Counted from the stretch's first letter, positions 52,728 to 62,228 are shown. The stretch: 64,000 nt of DNA from Limnochordales bacterium (GCA_014896315.1 JADBKP010000006.1:222000-285999); one strand, 5' to 3'. The notes: generated by a model from the sequence alone, not told the origin. Program-made: numbers and translations.

Positions 52728-54149
52728 TCACCGATAACGTTCCGCTATGAGCCGGGCCACGCGCCCCGTTCTTGCTGCCAGCTCGGTGAAACGGAGCTCC
52801 CGCACACCGGCGAGGGCAGTCTCCAGCCGGTCTTGCAGCGGGGACGTCAGATGCGATGGGAGCCGGCTCGCCCCCAGCCAGACGCCCAGGATTGATCCGG
52901 CGGTCGCCCCGTTGCAGTCCGTATCCCAACCGCCCCGCACCGCCAGGCCCACCGTCCTGGCCAGGTCCTGTTCACCAAAGAGAATGGCCAGAACGACCAA
53001 TCCAGCATTGTTAAGCGTATGGACAGGATGGTATCGCCCGTATTTTTCCTCCAGCTTACGCCAGGCATGGTCCCAATCGGGCTCGCCTTCCGCCCAGTCG
53101 AAACAGTCCCGGATTACCTCGGCAAGGCGGCTTTGGGGCGGAATGACAGCCAGACCGGCAAGTAAGGCTTCGCGGGGCGTCGCCGCCGTAAAGGCCGCGG
53201 CGATGCTGGCAGCCACCCACATCTCTCCGTAGATGCCATTTCCTGTATGCGATAGAGACGCATCCCGGTAAGCCAACCTTGCTGCCAGAAGCGGTGCGCC
53301 CGGCGCTACGTAACCAAACAGATCCGCCCGGATTTGCGCTCCGATCCACTCACGGTAGGGATTGAAGCGCGTCGCAGTCTGTGGGGGGACGTAGCCATCG
53401 ACCAGGTTGCGGTAAGCAACTCGCTCTGCCGTGTACACAAGGTGATAAGGGAGGTGCGACAACCAGAACTCTCCTACCTGCCGGGCAGTGAATTCCGGTC
53501 CGTACCGTTCGAGAATCATGAGCCCTGTCACCGTGTAATCCATGTCGTCATCCCGCAACATACCGCTGACCTCGCCACGGCAGGCTCCCCGGAGGGCAAT
53601 GGTCAGCTCCGAAGGAATCCCTTCACCCCGAGGCAGATAATCGACGATCTCCGCTACTCCCGTGGCGCGCAGGTAGGCCTCGATGCGGGAGCGAGTCCAG
53701 CCTTCGACCGGCTTACCCAGAAGGCAGCCCGCCGCTCGTCCCAACCAGCCCCCAAGAATCTTTTCCTCCAGCCCGGGGGGGATCACGGGCTTTGTGCCTG
53801 CCCGCGCCTTGGGCGTCAGCAAGACCTCGATTTCATCGAGATTGCTCGGCTCATTGTAGGGGAAGTCGGGACGCCTGGGGGCCCCTTGAACGGCAGCATA
53901 GAGTTGCTCTCCCTCTGCCCGCAGCCTCTCCGGTAGAGCAGATCCTTGCCCCAGCACATCACGCGCCCTGTAAATCCATTCATCCACCGCTTGTCGCAGC
54001 CCGTCGATATCCCGGCCTTCTTCCTGGCTGGCAACCAATTCATCGGCAAGCAACTGTGGCAATTCCCGCCAATCCATATCGGTCGTGGACCCCTTTCCCG
54101 GCATATGTCTGCCGACTTTCGACGTGTTGGCGGTGAATCCTGCGGCCAT
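52728..54149 (-). CDS. ADP-ribosylglycohydrolase family protein
   Basis: DraG/ARH-fold hydrolase removing ADP-ribose from proteins or acting on related N-glycosidic bonds. Metal-binding acidic motifs are intact: LRDDDMDYTVTGLMILERYG near the middle, and GGWDTDCNGATAGSILG near the end; GGWLGRAAGCLLGKPVEGWT starts the fold at about residue 135. The N-terminal 130 residues are helical and of unknown role. Length 473 from an ATG eight bases after AGAGGGGG. It lies 17 bases after the C39-like gene and seven before the SDR gene, so the three may be one transcript. Confidence 0.85.
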   Translation of the reverse strand: MAAGFTANTSKVGRHMPGKGSTTDMDWRELPQLLADELVASQEEGRDIDGLRQAVDEWIYRARDVLGQGSALPERLRAEGEQLYAAVQGAPRRPDFPYNEPSNLDEIEVLLTPKARAGTKPVIPPGLEEKILGGWLGRAAGCLLGKPVEGWTRSRIEAYLRATGVAEIVDYLPRGEGIPSELTIALRGACRGEVSGMLRDDDMDYTVTGLMILERYGPEFTARQVGEFWLSHLPYHLVYTAERVAYRNLVDGYVPPQTATRFNPYREWIGAQIRADLFGYVAPGAPLLAARLAYRDASLSHTGNGIYGEMWVAASIAAAFTAATPREALLAGLAVIPPQSRLAEVIRDCFDWAEGEPDWDHAWRKLEEKYGRYHPVHTLNNAGLVVLAILFGEQDLARTVGLAVRGGWDTDCNGATAGSILGVWLGASRLPSHLTSPLQDRLETALAGVRELRFTELAARTGRVARLIAERYR

Positions 54150-54166
54150 CGCAGACGCCCCCTCTC

Positions 54167-55525
54167 TCAGTCGCCTGCCACCTGCCCCACCCACTGGTGC
54201 CGGTAGGCCAGGCGGATGTTTACGCTTTGCCCCGCCAGCCAGGCAAGCTGCAGCCGCCAGGCGTCTCCCTCCGGACGCAACCAGACACAGTGCAGCCCGG
54301 ATAAGACGCTCGCCCTTCCTGCCTCATCTGCTATCAGACCCGCCTCGCCGCCGATCACAAAGGCCGGCGTCAGCAACACTTCCATTCCACCCCAAAGCCG
54401 CAGAGCACAATCGGCGTTGCCCGGGTGCGGCGAGGTATCAGGGGTGCGTGTTTCAGTAAAGGCCAGCCCCATGCACTGGCGGACGGGATCGGTATCTACT
54501 TCATGCTGGATTGCTAACTCCCACGCGTAGCGGGAAAGGGGCCCCTCCTGCCAGCAGTAGCTGAAGCTGACCTCCGCCTTTCTGCTGGCAGAAGCAGCCA
54601 GTCCTCCCCACGACAAGCCGATCCCCGCCTGCCTGTTGCCCGGGTACCCAGGGTGCTTTTCCGTCACCGGCACTGCCAGCATTAACTCAGCGCTCAGGCC
54701 GGCCCGACCACCCCACCGGGTGACAGTTACCAGGGACGTCTGCAGCGGCAACCACTCGGGCTGGACAACAAGCAGGGGGGTGTCGGCGGGCCCCGAGCGG
54801 GGTAGTATTCTTTGGGCTTGCCTGGCCGTGACCTCGACTCCCACTTCAGTGGCCAAAGCTCGCCCGGGTAGTAGCATCTGGAATGCCCGACCCCGCTCAC
54901 GCGCTCGGGCAAGCCCGCGGGTCCAGTCCTGCCCGGCAGCGCCCGGCCATTCAGTCACCGCCACCAGGGCTGATCCACTCGTTAGCTCCAGTAACTCACC
55001 AAGGGGTAGCGAGCGCCACCCGACCGCCGGATCAGCTATGTATACGCGACCTGCATCGGCCGGAGCGGATACCACTACAAAGTGCCCTGCTCCCGTCGCA
55101 AGATGCAGAAGGAGAGGAGGCCGGTCGGCGGCAAGATACTCACTCAACCCGCTCTTTGAGAAACGAAACGGTACTGCCGGTACCCCGGCAGCTCTTGCCA
55201 GGTTATACAGGTCAAGCAGAGTTGCCGACTCCGTCGCCAGATCTGGCCGCAAAGCCAATGCACGTTCAGCCTGATCCACAGAGATGCCCAGGGCTTCGAG
55301 CCATGTCTTCCAGGCGGCCAAACCACAGCTGTGCGGTTGCTCCTGGCGTCTCACCCCAAGCCAATGCCATTCAGAAAATGAAAGCGCCGATGGCTGCTGG
55401 CGCTCCGCACCGCACTCACCTGCCGGTGCGGCCATGGCGATTCCCTGAAGAAAGACGATCAGTGCCAGTATGAAGCGGACGCCCTGACACCCAAAGCGGC
55501 AATCTTGTCGTGCTCCTGCAAGCAC
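54167..55525 (-). CDS. Exported C39-like cysteine peptidase with a beta-rich C-terminal region
   Basis: Signal peptide FILALIVFLQGIAMAAPA (about residues 17-34). A C39-like papain-fold domain follows (about 55-190): catalytic Cys in QEQPHSCGLAAWKTWLEALG, His in GAGHFVVVSAP and Asp in VYIADPAVGWRSLPLGELLE. The last 250 residues have alternating hydrophobic and polar residues with Trp, Tyr and Gly, such as AEVSFSYCWQEGPLSRYAWE, QLAWLAGQSVNIRLAYRHQW, suggesting antiparallel beta-strands, perhaps a barrel. I know of no characterised protein with this arrangement; FapD (C39-like) works with beta-barrel FapF in amyloid export, as a possible analogy. A GTG six bases after GGAGGG is chosen; ATG two codons earlier is the alternative. 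Confidence 0.65.
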   Translation of the reverse strand: MLAGARQDCRFGCQGVRFILALIVFLQGIAMAAPAGECGAERQQPSALSFSEWHWLGVRRQEQPHSCGLAAWKTWLEALGISVDQAERALALRPDLATESATLLDLYNLARAAGVPAVPFRFSKSGLSEYLAADRPPLLLHLATGAGHFVVVSAPADAGRVYIADPAVGWRSLPLGELLELTSGSALVAVTEWPGAAGQDWTRGLARARERGRAFQMLLPGRALATEVGVEVTARQAQRILPRSGPADTPLLVVQPEWLPLQTSLVTVTRWGGRAGLSAELMLAVPVTEKHPGYPGNRQAGIGLSWGGLAASASRKAEVSFSYCWQEGPLSRYAWELAIQHEVDTDPVRQCMGLAFTETRTPDTSPHPGNADCALRLWGGMEVLLTPAFVIGGEAGLIADEAGRASVLSGLHCVWLRPEGDAWRLQLAWLAGQSVNIRLAYRHQWVGQVAGD

Positions 55526-55656
55526 ACGCATCCCTCCCCGGCGTAACAGCTCCGACCCGCTATGCGAGGCGTACGGGAGGGCAGGAATAGATTAACATAA
55601 TAGCCAGCAATTGTAAATCGCTTCGGGTGTCAATCAAGACCGGGAGTCGAGAGAGA

Positions 55657-56727
55657 TCACGACCGGGAGGCCTGCCAGGCATGGTACAGCGCTCTGCCCA
55701 CAATGACTAGCAGGGGACCGATGAAGACTCCCCAACCTCCCATAAGCAACAGACCGCCGTATACACCCCCCAGCATCAACAACGGGTGAATTCCCACAGC
55801 TCGGCCAAGAATGCTCGACTCTGAGAACTGCCGGACGGTAAAGATGACGCCGTAGATGATGAGCAATCCTACCCCCAGGCGCAACTCTCCGGTAAGCAGC
55901 GCCACTGCAGCCCAGGGAAAGATCAGCAGAGGCGGCCCGAGTATCGGCACAAGATCCAGCACGCCGCAGAGTAGTGCAAGCAGCATCCAGTAACGTACGT
56001 GGAGGAGGGCAAACCCGACTGCGGCAAGAAAAGTCGTGATCAGCAGCAGAAGCAACTGCCCTCGTACGTAGCCGACGACATCCTGGCGTATCTGACCGGC
56101 CACCCGCCGAGCCGTCCGCCGCAATTGGGGAGGTAGCAGTTGAAATATACCCGCGCTGAACACTTCCCAATCCCGGGCGAAGAAGAAGGTGCTGACAAAG
56201 ATCACGATTACCATGATGAGGATTATGGGTATCTGCCCGGCGAAGGCAACCAGTGAAGCCGCTACTCTGCTGACAATCTCCTGGAGGCTGCCGTAAGCAT
56301 GGCGCACAATCTCGTCAATGGCATCCAATACCGAGGTAGGCAAACCGCGATAGAGCTGGCCGATGCGGGCCGCAAGTGCGGTGAACCTCTCGACCACCTG
56401 CCGCTGGTACTGGGGATCTCCCAACCGGGCGGCCAGATCGGCAAGTTCCCGGTTTACCTGGAGCGTGATCGCGGTGAGGAGGTAAGCTACCAGAGTGACC
56501 CCGAGCAACATCGTAAAGAAGGTCGCCAAGCCTCGTGGAACTCCGCGGGTTGTCAAGAGGGAGACAGTTGGCTCGATCATAGCCGCCACCAGAAGACCCA
56601 CGAGAAAAGGCAGGCTGACCGCGATAGCAGCCCGAGCAACTGCGGCCAGTTCACGATAGAAGTATAAAAGAAGGGCAAGGAGGAGCACTCCCACGAGCCC
56701 GCCAGGGAACTCCGCCCGTGGTCGCAT
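55657..56727 (-). CDS. ytvI: AI-2E family transporter, YtvI-like sporulation membrane protein
   Basis: A 356-residue membrane protein with about eight hydrophobic segments; FLVGLLVAAMIEPTVSLLTT and GLATFFTMLLGVTLVAYLLT are near the N-terminus. The family signature is VLDLVPILGPPLLIFPWAAV and SILGRAVGIHPLLMLGGVYG. YtvI is a sporulation-associated AI-2E member; autoinducer transport itself is unproved here. The ATG lies seven bases after GGGGAGG. It sits between the C39-like gene and ypeB on the same strand. Confidence 0.8.
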   Translation of the reverse strand: MRPRAEFPGGLVGVLLLALLLYFYRELAAVARAAIAVSLPFLVGLLVAAMIEPTVSLLTTRGVPRGLATFFTMLLGVTLVAYLLTAITLQVNRELADLAARLGDPQYQRQVVERFTALAARIGQLYRGLPTSVLDAIDEIVRHAYGSLQEIVSRVAASLVAFAGQIPIILIMVIVIFVSTFFFARDWEVFSAGIFQLLPPQLRRTARRVAGQIRQDVVGYVRGQLLLLLITTFLAAVGFALLHVRYWMLLALLCGVLDLVPILGPPLLIFPWAAVALLTGELRLGVGLLIIYGVIFTVRQFSESSILGRAVGIHPLLMLGGVYGGLLLMGGWGVFIGPLLVIVGRALYHAWQASRS

Positions 56728-56841
56728 AGCTTGGCCTCCCCTGCCCGACAGGTTCTTTTCTTCCATCTCTTACTGCTCTCACCATCTGGATAATGTGGAC
56801 GTATTAATTCTATGGAGTACCGTCCCCTTTCCTGCCGCAAC

Positions 56842-58284
56842 TCACATGGTCAACGTACCTCCCTCTACGTTCACCATCTTGAGGATCTGCTCCTCTTCTC
56901 CGGTCATGGCGTTTACGTACACCAGGAACCGATCGCCATTGAGCTCTGTATCAAACTCCCAAGCGAGTACCTCCCGGCCTGACGCCAGGGGAATGACAGC
57001 CAGCCGCGTACCCCGAACATCCAGCCGATTGCTGACCTTCTTGGCCCCCTCCTCTTTGCTCAAGCGAGGCTTGGGCAGATCGCGGTCGTGATGAGCCATG
57101 AAATACGCGTAGGCGTCAACACCCACCACCTGTCCGTTGTCAAGGGCAACCTTCATTTTCACCTGGTCGGGATACATCCGGATACCGTCTTCTTCGTAAA
57201 CAAACGTTATCGTTTCCGTCGCACCCTCACGGAGCGTGTACGTCGTTGTCATGTTCTTGAGTCCGATCCGCTCCAGGTAGCGGGATGCTGCTTTTTTCGC
57301 CTCCTCCGACGTGATCCGGACGCCGCCAATGTCTCGATCGTTAAACATCCAGACCAGATGCCCGCCCTTCTTGGAGACAGCTACCGATACCGCTCCCCTG
57401 CCGACGTCCGGCCGGAAATTTACCTGGTAGGCAGCGATCATGCCGTTGATCTGCTCAACCCGACCGGTCTGACGGAAGTCGCGATCCTCTATCCCGGCTC
57501 CGTCGAGGAAAGAGCGGGCCCGATCGATGGCCTGCTCCCTGGTGATCTCAGCTCCAGTCAGACCGAGAGGCTCCCGGGTGACCACCTGCTCGGAGAAGGG
57601 GCCATCATACTCGAGGGCAGGCATCTCCTGCAGCCGTTGCTCGATGTCGGTGAACCCCTCAAGCCCCTTCGGGACCTTGGGCGTGGAATCGCCACGGCTT
57701 TTCCCATTGCCGTCAGTGGTGGCCGGCAAGACGGCCAGATCTGGTTGTGGCCAGGCCGCAGCCAGCTCCCGCCGAACCCGATCGACCCGCGGATTCATCA
57801 CGCGACTCCAGCGGAAACCTCCGTCGATGAAACGCCCGCTCAACTCATGCAAGGCGTCGGAGAAACGGGCCATCTCGGTGTGCAGCTTGGCCAGGGTATC
57901 CCAGTCCTCCGGCTCGAGATCCTTCCCGGCCGCGCAGGCACGCGCCAGAGAGCGTGCATAGTCCCCTACCTGGTTCAAGAATTTACGTGTGGCCGCCAGG
58001 TTAATATCACCGAGGGGAAGGCGGGCAATGTCGTCTTCGGCCGAAGTGAGACCATGCCATACCGTGTCCAGTTGAACTGTTCGATCGGCAGATGACCCGG
58101 CTGCCAGCGCCTTGGCCAGAGCTACTTGTGCCGTCTCCACATTCTGCACCGCACTGTGGAAATTCCCGTAATAGGCAGCTTCTAGGGCATTGGCAAACCG
58201 GCGCGCCTGCCACCACTGCCACACCCCGAAGCCCAGCGCTGCCACGACCACCAGAGTCGTCAGCGCCCCTATGCGACGCGACAT
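56842..58284 (-). CDS. ypeB: Germination protein YpeB
   Basis: Needed for stable deposition of SleB in the spore. The N-terminal helix GALTTLVVVAALGFGVWQWW anchors it; three PepSY-like repeats follow from about residue 230, with ITREQAIDRARSFLDG, ISKKGG-type VSVAVSKKGGHLVWMFNDRD and LAWEFDTELNGDRFLVYVNA. Length 480, slightly above Bacillus (450). The ATG follows GGAGGCGATTAC. It lies 92 bases after sleB, the usual sleB-ypeB order. Confidence 0.93.
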   Translation of the reverse strand: MSRRIGALTTLVVVAALGFGVWQWWQARRFANALEAAYYGNFHSAVQNVETAQVALAKALAAGSSADRTVQLDTVWHGLTSAEDDIARLPLGDINLAATRKFLNQVGDYARSLARACAAGKDLEPEDWDTLAKLHTEMARFSDALHELSGRFIDGGFRWSRVMNPRVDRVRRELAAAWPQPDLAVLPATTDGNGKSRGDSTPKVPKGLEGFTDIEQRLQEMPALEYDGPFSEQVVTREPLGLTGAEITREQAIDRARSFLDGAGIEDRDFRQTGRVEQINGMIAAYQVNFRPDVGRGAVSVAVSKKGGHLVWMFNDRDIGGVRITSEEAKKAASRYLERIGLKNMTTTYTLREGATETITFVYEEDGIRMYPDQVKMKVALDNGQVVGVDAYAYFMAHHDRDLPKPRLSKEEGAKKVSNRLDVRGTRLAVIPLASGREVLAWEFDTELNGDRFLVYVNAMTGEEEQILKMVNVEGGTLTM

Positions 58285-58376
58285 GTAATCGCCTCCTCGT
58301 TACTCGTTACCTCGCTCTGCTTTCCGTCAGATCCCGCTCCACGGCTACAGGCGGCAAGGGCTCGTCCCCAGCTCGT

Positions 58377-59087
58377 TTACCGGGCAAAGACATGCCGGCC
58401 GTATGAGGCGACGATCGGCCGTGACCAGATCCAGCGACTCACGGGCTTGCTCGGATTCCAGAAGAAGAGCGCCCCCATGGTCGGATCCCACCCGTTGAGG
58501 GCGTCCCGTGCCGCCTGGATCTCCGTAGCGGTGGGAGTTACCCTCCAGATAAGCCCATTGGACACGGATTCGAAGGCCGCGGGTTGAAAGATCACGCCGC
58601 TTACAGTGTTCGGAAACTTGGGACTGCGAACGCGGTTCAGAATCACTGCCGCTACCGCCACCTGACCTACATAGGGTTCACCCCGGGCCTCCCCGGCGAC
58701 GACGCGGGCCAGCAACCCCAGCTCGTCGGAACGGGCTACGCCCGCCGCCGCCCTGTATGCCACCGAACGTCCCACTCTTGCGGTTCGGGTCGGATAGCCC
58801 AGGGCTGCCCAGGTCTGCGGCCCGACAATTCCGTCAACCCGCAAACCGTTTCTTGCCTGGAAAAGGCGAACGGCCCGAGAAGTTCGGGCTCCAAATATTC
58901 CATCAATCCGGCCCCGGTAATATCCCCAGCTCTGCAACCGCCACTGTACCAACCGCACGCTCCTACCGTAGCTGCCCCAGTAAAGGGTAGGCCGCTGTGC
59001 GAGGACATCGCCGGTTACTAACAGAACCAACAGAGTGACAATGAGAAAAGGTAGCAACCTGCGCGGTCTTATCGCGAAGCGCACCAT
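58377..59087 (-). CDS. sleB: Spore cortex-lytic enzyme SleB
   Basis: Lytic transglycosylase that cuts cortex peptidoglycan carrying muramic-delta-lactam at germination. Signal peptide LLPFLIVTLLVLLVTGDVLA, a peptidoglycan-binding domain (YGRSVRLVQWRLQSWGYYRG to VGPQTWAALG, about 38-96) and the hydrolase_2 domain with catalytic Glu in VVAGEARGEPYVGQVAVAAV; VSGVIFQPAAFESVSNGLIW and GALFFWNPSKP complete it. Length 236. The ATG follows GGGAGGGATACAG. CwlD in this window provides the substrate modification. Confidence 0.95.
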   Translation of the reverse strand: MVRFAIRPRRLLPFLIVTLLVLLVTGDVLAQRPTLYWGSYGRSVRLVQWRLQSWGYYRGRIDGIFGARTSRAVRLFQARNGLRVDGIVGPQTWAALGYPTRTARVGRSVAYRAAAGVARSDELGLLARVVAGEARGEPYVGQVAVAAVILNRVRSPKFPNTVSGVIFQPAAFESVSNGLIWRVTPTATEIQAARDALNGWDPTMGALFFWNPSKPVSRWIWSRPIVASYGRHVFAR

Positions 59088-59207
59088 CTGTATCCCTCCC
59101 GCCGCTTAGTGTGAAACCAGGAGTATCTGCCTACTCCCGCTGAGCGGCGGGGAAGACGGGCAAAAACGGCGCTGCTTCCCAGCAAGACGCCGGCCTGCGA
59201 GAAAACA

Positions 59208-59216
59208 TGCTATAAT
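59208..59216 (+). promoter_or_regulatory. Extended -10 promoter for lgt
   Basis: A perfect TATAAT (59211-59216) is preceded by TG one base before, the extended -10 form. No convincing -35 lies 17 bases upstream. The lgt ATG is 39 bases beyond the hexamer. Confidence 0.55.
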
Positions 59217-59255
59217 AACCGGTAATTGCAGGCTTCGGGAGCGAGGAATACGGGA

Positions 59256-60173
59256 ATGCCCAGCAAGCTTGTCCAGCATGGCGGAATATCACGCCTTCCC
59301 GTTCAAACTGCACTGGTGATCATCATCCTGGCAGGGTTCATTTACGTGTTGTGGCTGCTCTTCCGGGGGATCTGGCAGGTTGACCCGGTACTCGTACGTA
59401 TCGGACCGGTCTCCATTCGCTGGTACGGAGTGATGATTGCGCTCGGAGTATTGACCGGTTACTCACTGGCCGAGCGAATCGGCCCCCGCCGGGGCATTGC
59501 TGCAGACCACATCTTTAACCTGCTTCTCCTGGTCGTACCTGCGGGACTAATAGGGGCACGGCTTGCGTTCGTGCTACAGAATCTCCCGTACTATCTCGTG
59601 GAACCGACCGAGATCCTTCGCACCTGGCAAGGCGGGCTTTCCATGCACGGGGCCGTCCTGGCTGCCCTGGTAGTTTTTATCGTCTATGCAAGACTCAAAG
59701 GTCTTTCTTTTGCCAGCATAACGGATATTGCGGCGCCGGCTACCCTGGTCGGACAGGCCATCGGCCGCTGGGGCAATTTCTTTAACCAGGAAGTATACGG
59801 CTATCCCACTGACGTTCCGTGGAAAATGTATGTCCGGCCCGAAAATCGGCCCCCGGACATGCAGCAGATCGCCTACTACCACCCGGCCTTCCTTTACGAG
59901 TCTTTGTGGAACATGGCCAGCGCCCTGGTGGTTCTCTGGTTCATCCACCAGCCCCACGCACGCCGGGGAGACGGACTCTGGTTGTATTTTCTCCTCTATT
60001 CGATCGGCCGCTTCTGGGTAGAGTTCTTCCGCATAGGCGTACCGTACTGGGCAGGCCTGACCCTGGCCCAACTCGTCAGTCTGGGACTGATTGCCGTGGG
60101 ATTGGCGGGATTTCTTATCCCTCGTCTTTGCACCTTCCGCCGGATCCGCGGTCAGGCACCGGGTGGGAGGTAA
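59256..60173 (+). CDS. lgt: Prolipoprotein diacylglyceryl transferase
   Basis: Membrane enzyme adding diacylglycerol to the Cys of lipobox precursors. About seven membrane segments; signature VLVRIGPVSIRWYGVMIALG, LSMHGAVLAALVV (HGG-type loop His) and AIGRWGNFFNQEVYGYPTD with the essential Arg. Arg-rich RIGVPYWAGLTLAQLVSLGL is near the end. Length 305; the first 45 residues carry one extra hydrophobic segment. The ATG follows GAGGAATACGGGA. The rhomboid gene follows 12 bases later. Confidence 0.95.
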   Translation: MPSKLVQHGGISRLPVQTALVIIILAGFIYVLWLLFRGIWQVDPVLVRIGPVSIRWYGVMIALGVLTGYSLAERIGPRRGIAADHIFNLLLLVVPAGLIGARLAFVLQNLPYYLVEPTEILRTWQGGLSMHGAVLAALVVFIVYARLKGLSFASITDIAAPATLVGQAIGRWGNFFNQEVYGYPTDVPWKMYVRPENRPPDMQQIAYYHPAFLYESLWNMASALVVLWFIHQPHARRGDGLWLYFLLYSIGRFWVEFFRIGVPYWAGLTLAQLVSLGLIAVGLAGFLIPRLCTFRRIRGQAPGGR

Positions 60174-60185
60174 GATCCAAGAGAT

Positions 60186-60917
60186 ATGAGCGGGTACGGA
60201 TATTCGCCCGGTTCCCTGCGCAGATGGATTTCCAGCTCGGCCATCCATACGCTCATTGCCATCAACGTGGCCCTTTTTCTTCTCGATTTCCTGAGCGGCG
60301 GCCGCCTGACCCTCCTCGGAGTCAAATATGGGCCGAGTATCTATAATGGTCAGTACCACCGGCTATTGACTGCTATCTTTCTCCATTCGGGTATCTTCCA
60401 CCTGCTATTTAACTCCTATTCCTTGTACTATCTCGGCCTTCCCCTGGAAACCATGCTAGGAAAAAGGCGATTCTGCCTGCTCTACTTCCTCGGCGGCCTA
60501 ACCGGCAACGTGCTCAGCCTGCGCTTTGCACCCCTTGTCCCGTCGCTTGGGGCCTCCAGTGCCATATTTGGCCTGCTTGGGTACTATCTCTTCCTCTCCC
60601 TCGTCGTTCCCCGCCCGAGCCTCCGTCAGGGTATACTCACGATTGTGGTTATCAACCTGTTGTGGGGCTTCCTGCCGGGAAGTCGCGTGGACAACTTCGC
60701 CCACCTCGGCGGGCTCATCGGTGGTCTCTTGGCCGGACCGCTGGTCGGCATCCCGATCAGCTATCGGTTCACACCCTATGGGTACCTGTACCCGTACTCA
60801 CCGCCCCGCCGGAGTTACTTTTTTGAACGGTATCCCGTCCTCTGGAGCGTTCTGTCCGGTGTTGCCGGCGCACTGCTGGTTCTTCTCTGGTGGTGGGGCG
60901 TGCAGCCGCAAGTCTGA
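60186..60917 (+). CDS. Rhomboid family intramembrane serine protease
   Basis: Six-helix intramembrane protease. Catalytic Ser in SLGASSAIFGLLGYYLFLS, His in DNFAHLGGLIGGLLAGPLVG, and HSGIFHLLFNSYSLYYLGLP carries the oxyanion-hole His and Asn. Length 243; a Tyr/Pro-rich loop and an extra hydrophobic segment (LWSVLSGVAGALLVLLWWW) end it, making a possible seventh helix. It follows lgt and probably shares its transcript. Substrates unknown. Confidence 0.92.
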   Translation: MSGYGYSPGSLRRWISSSAIHTLIAINVALFLLDFLSGGRLTLLGVKYGPSIYNGQYHRLLTAIFLHSGIFHLLFNSYSLYYLGLPLETMLGKRRFCLLYFLGGLTGNVLSLRFAPLVPSLGASSAIFGLLGYYLFLSLVVPRPSLRQGILTIVVINLLWGFLPGSRVDNFAHLGGLIGGLLAGPLVGIPISYRFTPYGYLYPYSPPRRSYFFERYPVLWSVLSGVAGALLVLLWWWGVQPQV

Positions 60918-60955
60918 GCAACATTCTGAAACAAGGCTGTCGGCTGAATGCCTCC

Positions 60956-60984
60956 TTGACAAGCAGTAGCTGGCATATGATGAT
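60956..60984 (+). promoter_or_regulatory. Sigma-A promoter for aspC
   Basis: A perfect TTGACA (60956-60961) is followed after 17 bases by GATGAT (60979-60984), a four-of-six match to the -10. The ATG lies 32 bases downstream. An alternative -10, TATGAT, has only a 14-base spacer. Confidence 0.55.
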
Positions 60985-61016
60985 TTGCTACAGCGCCACC
61001 TACCGGGAGGAAGAGC

Positions 61017-62228
61017 ATGTCGAGGACTTTTTCAGCCCAGCTGGCCGCCCGTGCGGCCAACATCGCCCCATCGCCGACCCTGGCCGTCGATAACCTGGCC
61101 AAGGAGATGAACCGCAAGGGTATCGATGTGATCGGCTTCGGCGCCGGCGAGCCAGACTTCGATACACCCGACTTCATCAAGCAGGCCGCCATCGAGGCTT
61201 TGCAGCGTGGTCTGACAAAATACACGGCCGTTGGCGGTTTGCCGCAGCTGAAGGCTGCCATCGCCGATAAACTGCGGCGGGAAAACAACCTCGTCTATCA
61301 GCCCGAAGAGATCGTAGTCACTGTCGGTGCCAAGCACGCTCTCTTCGAGATCTTCCAGGTACTCTGTGAACCGGGTGACGAGGTGATACTGCCCTCCCCC
61401 TACTGGGTTTCCTACCTTGAGCAGATCCGCCTGGCTGGCGCCACACCTGTGATTCTTCCCGGCGACCCTGCCAACAATCTGAAGATCAGTGCGGAGGACT
61501 TGCGGCGAGCCCTTTCCCCCCGTACCAGAGCCGTGCTGCTCAACAGTCCGAACAATCCGACCGGCGCGGTTTACAGCCGCCAGGAATTGGCCGCACTGGC
61601 CAACGTGATACTGGAATCGCAAGCCTGGATAGTATCCGATGAGATCTACGAAGCTTTCATCTATTCCGACGAACCGCATGTTAGCATTGCTTCTCTCGCT
61701 CCCGCCGTAAAGGAGCGGACTCTGGTGGTCAACGGCTTCTCCAAGCGCTACGCCATGACCGGCTGGCGCCTCGGGTATGTGGCCGGACCCCGGTCAGTGA
61801 TCGAGGCGATCACCAACTTGCAGAGTCACAGCACCTCCAATCCCACCAGCTTTGCCCAGGCGGGAGCATTAGCAGCTCTGCAAGGCCCGGCCGAACCGGT
61901 CCGAGCCATGGTCGAGGAATTCCGCCGTCGGCGTGATTTTCTCGTTGAACATCTGCGCGCGCTACCCCACGTAGAATGTGCTCTCCCTGAAGGAGCTTTT
62001 TATGTCTTCCCTAAGATCAGCGGCGTTTTCGGTCGTACTGTAGATGGCATAAAGATAACCTCCTCCACAACCCTCTGCCAGCTGGCTCTCGAAAAGGCAC
62101 AGGTAGCCATGGTGCCCGGAATTGCATTCGGCGCCGACGAATATGTACGGCTCTCCTACGCTACCAGCTTTGAACAGATTCGCGAAGGAGTCCGGCGTCT
62201 TCAGGCTTTTTGGGAGAGATTGCAATAG
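61017..62228 (+). CDS. aspC: Aspartate aminotransferase (class I/II aminotransferase)
   Basis: PLP enzyme of aminotransferase subgroup I-gamma, interconverting aspartate and oxaloacetate with glutamate/2-oxoglutarate. IGFGAGEPDFDTPDFIKQAA and TKYTAVGGLPQLKAAIADKL are N-terminal motifs; NSPNNPTGAVYSRQEL, WIVSDEIYEAFIY and the Schiff-base Lys of NGFSKRYAMTGWRLGYVAG follow; the substrate-binding Arg is in EYVRLSYATS. Length 403. The ATG follows GGGAGGAAGAGC. Prephenate or alanine transamination is possible in the same subgroup. Confidence 0.93.
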   Translation: MSRTFSAQLAARAANIAPSPTLAVDNLAKEMNRKGIDVIGFGAGEPDFDTPDFIKQAAIEALQRGLTKYTAVGGLPQLKAAIADKLRRENNLVYQPEEIVVTVGAKHALFEIFQVLCEPGDEVILPSPYWVSYLEQIRLAGATPVILPGDPANNLKISAEDLRRALSPRTRAVLLNSPNNPTGAVYSRQELAALANVILESQAWIVSDEIYEAFIYSDEPHVSIASLAPAVKERTLVVNGFSKRYAMTGWRLGYVAGPRSVIEAITNLQSHSTSNPTSFAQAGALAALQGPAEPVRAMVEEFRRRRDFLVEHLRALPHVECALPEGAFYVFPKISGVFGRTVDGIKITSSTTLCQLALEKAQVAMVPGIAFGADEYVRLSYATSFEQIREGVRRLQAFWERLQ

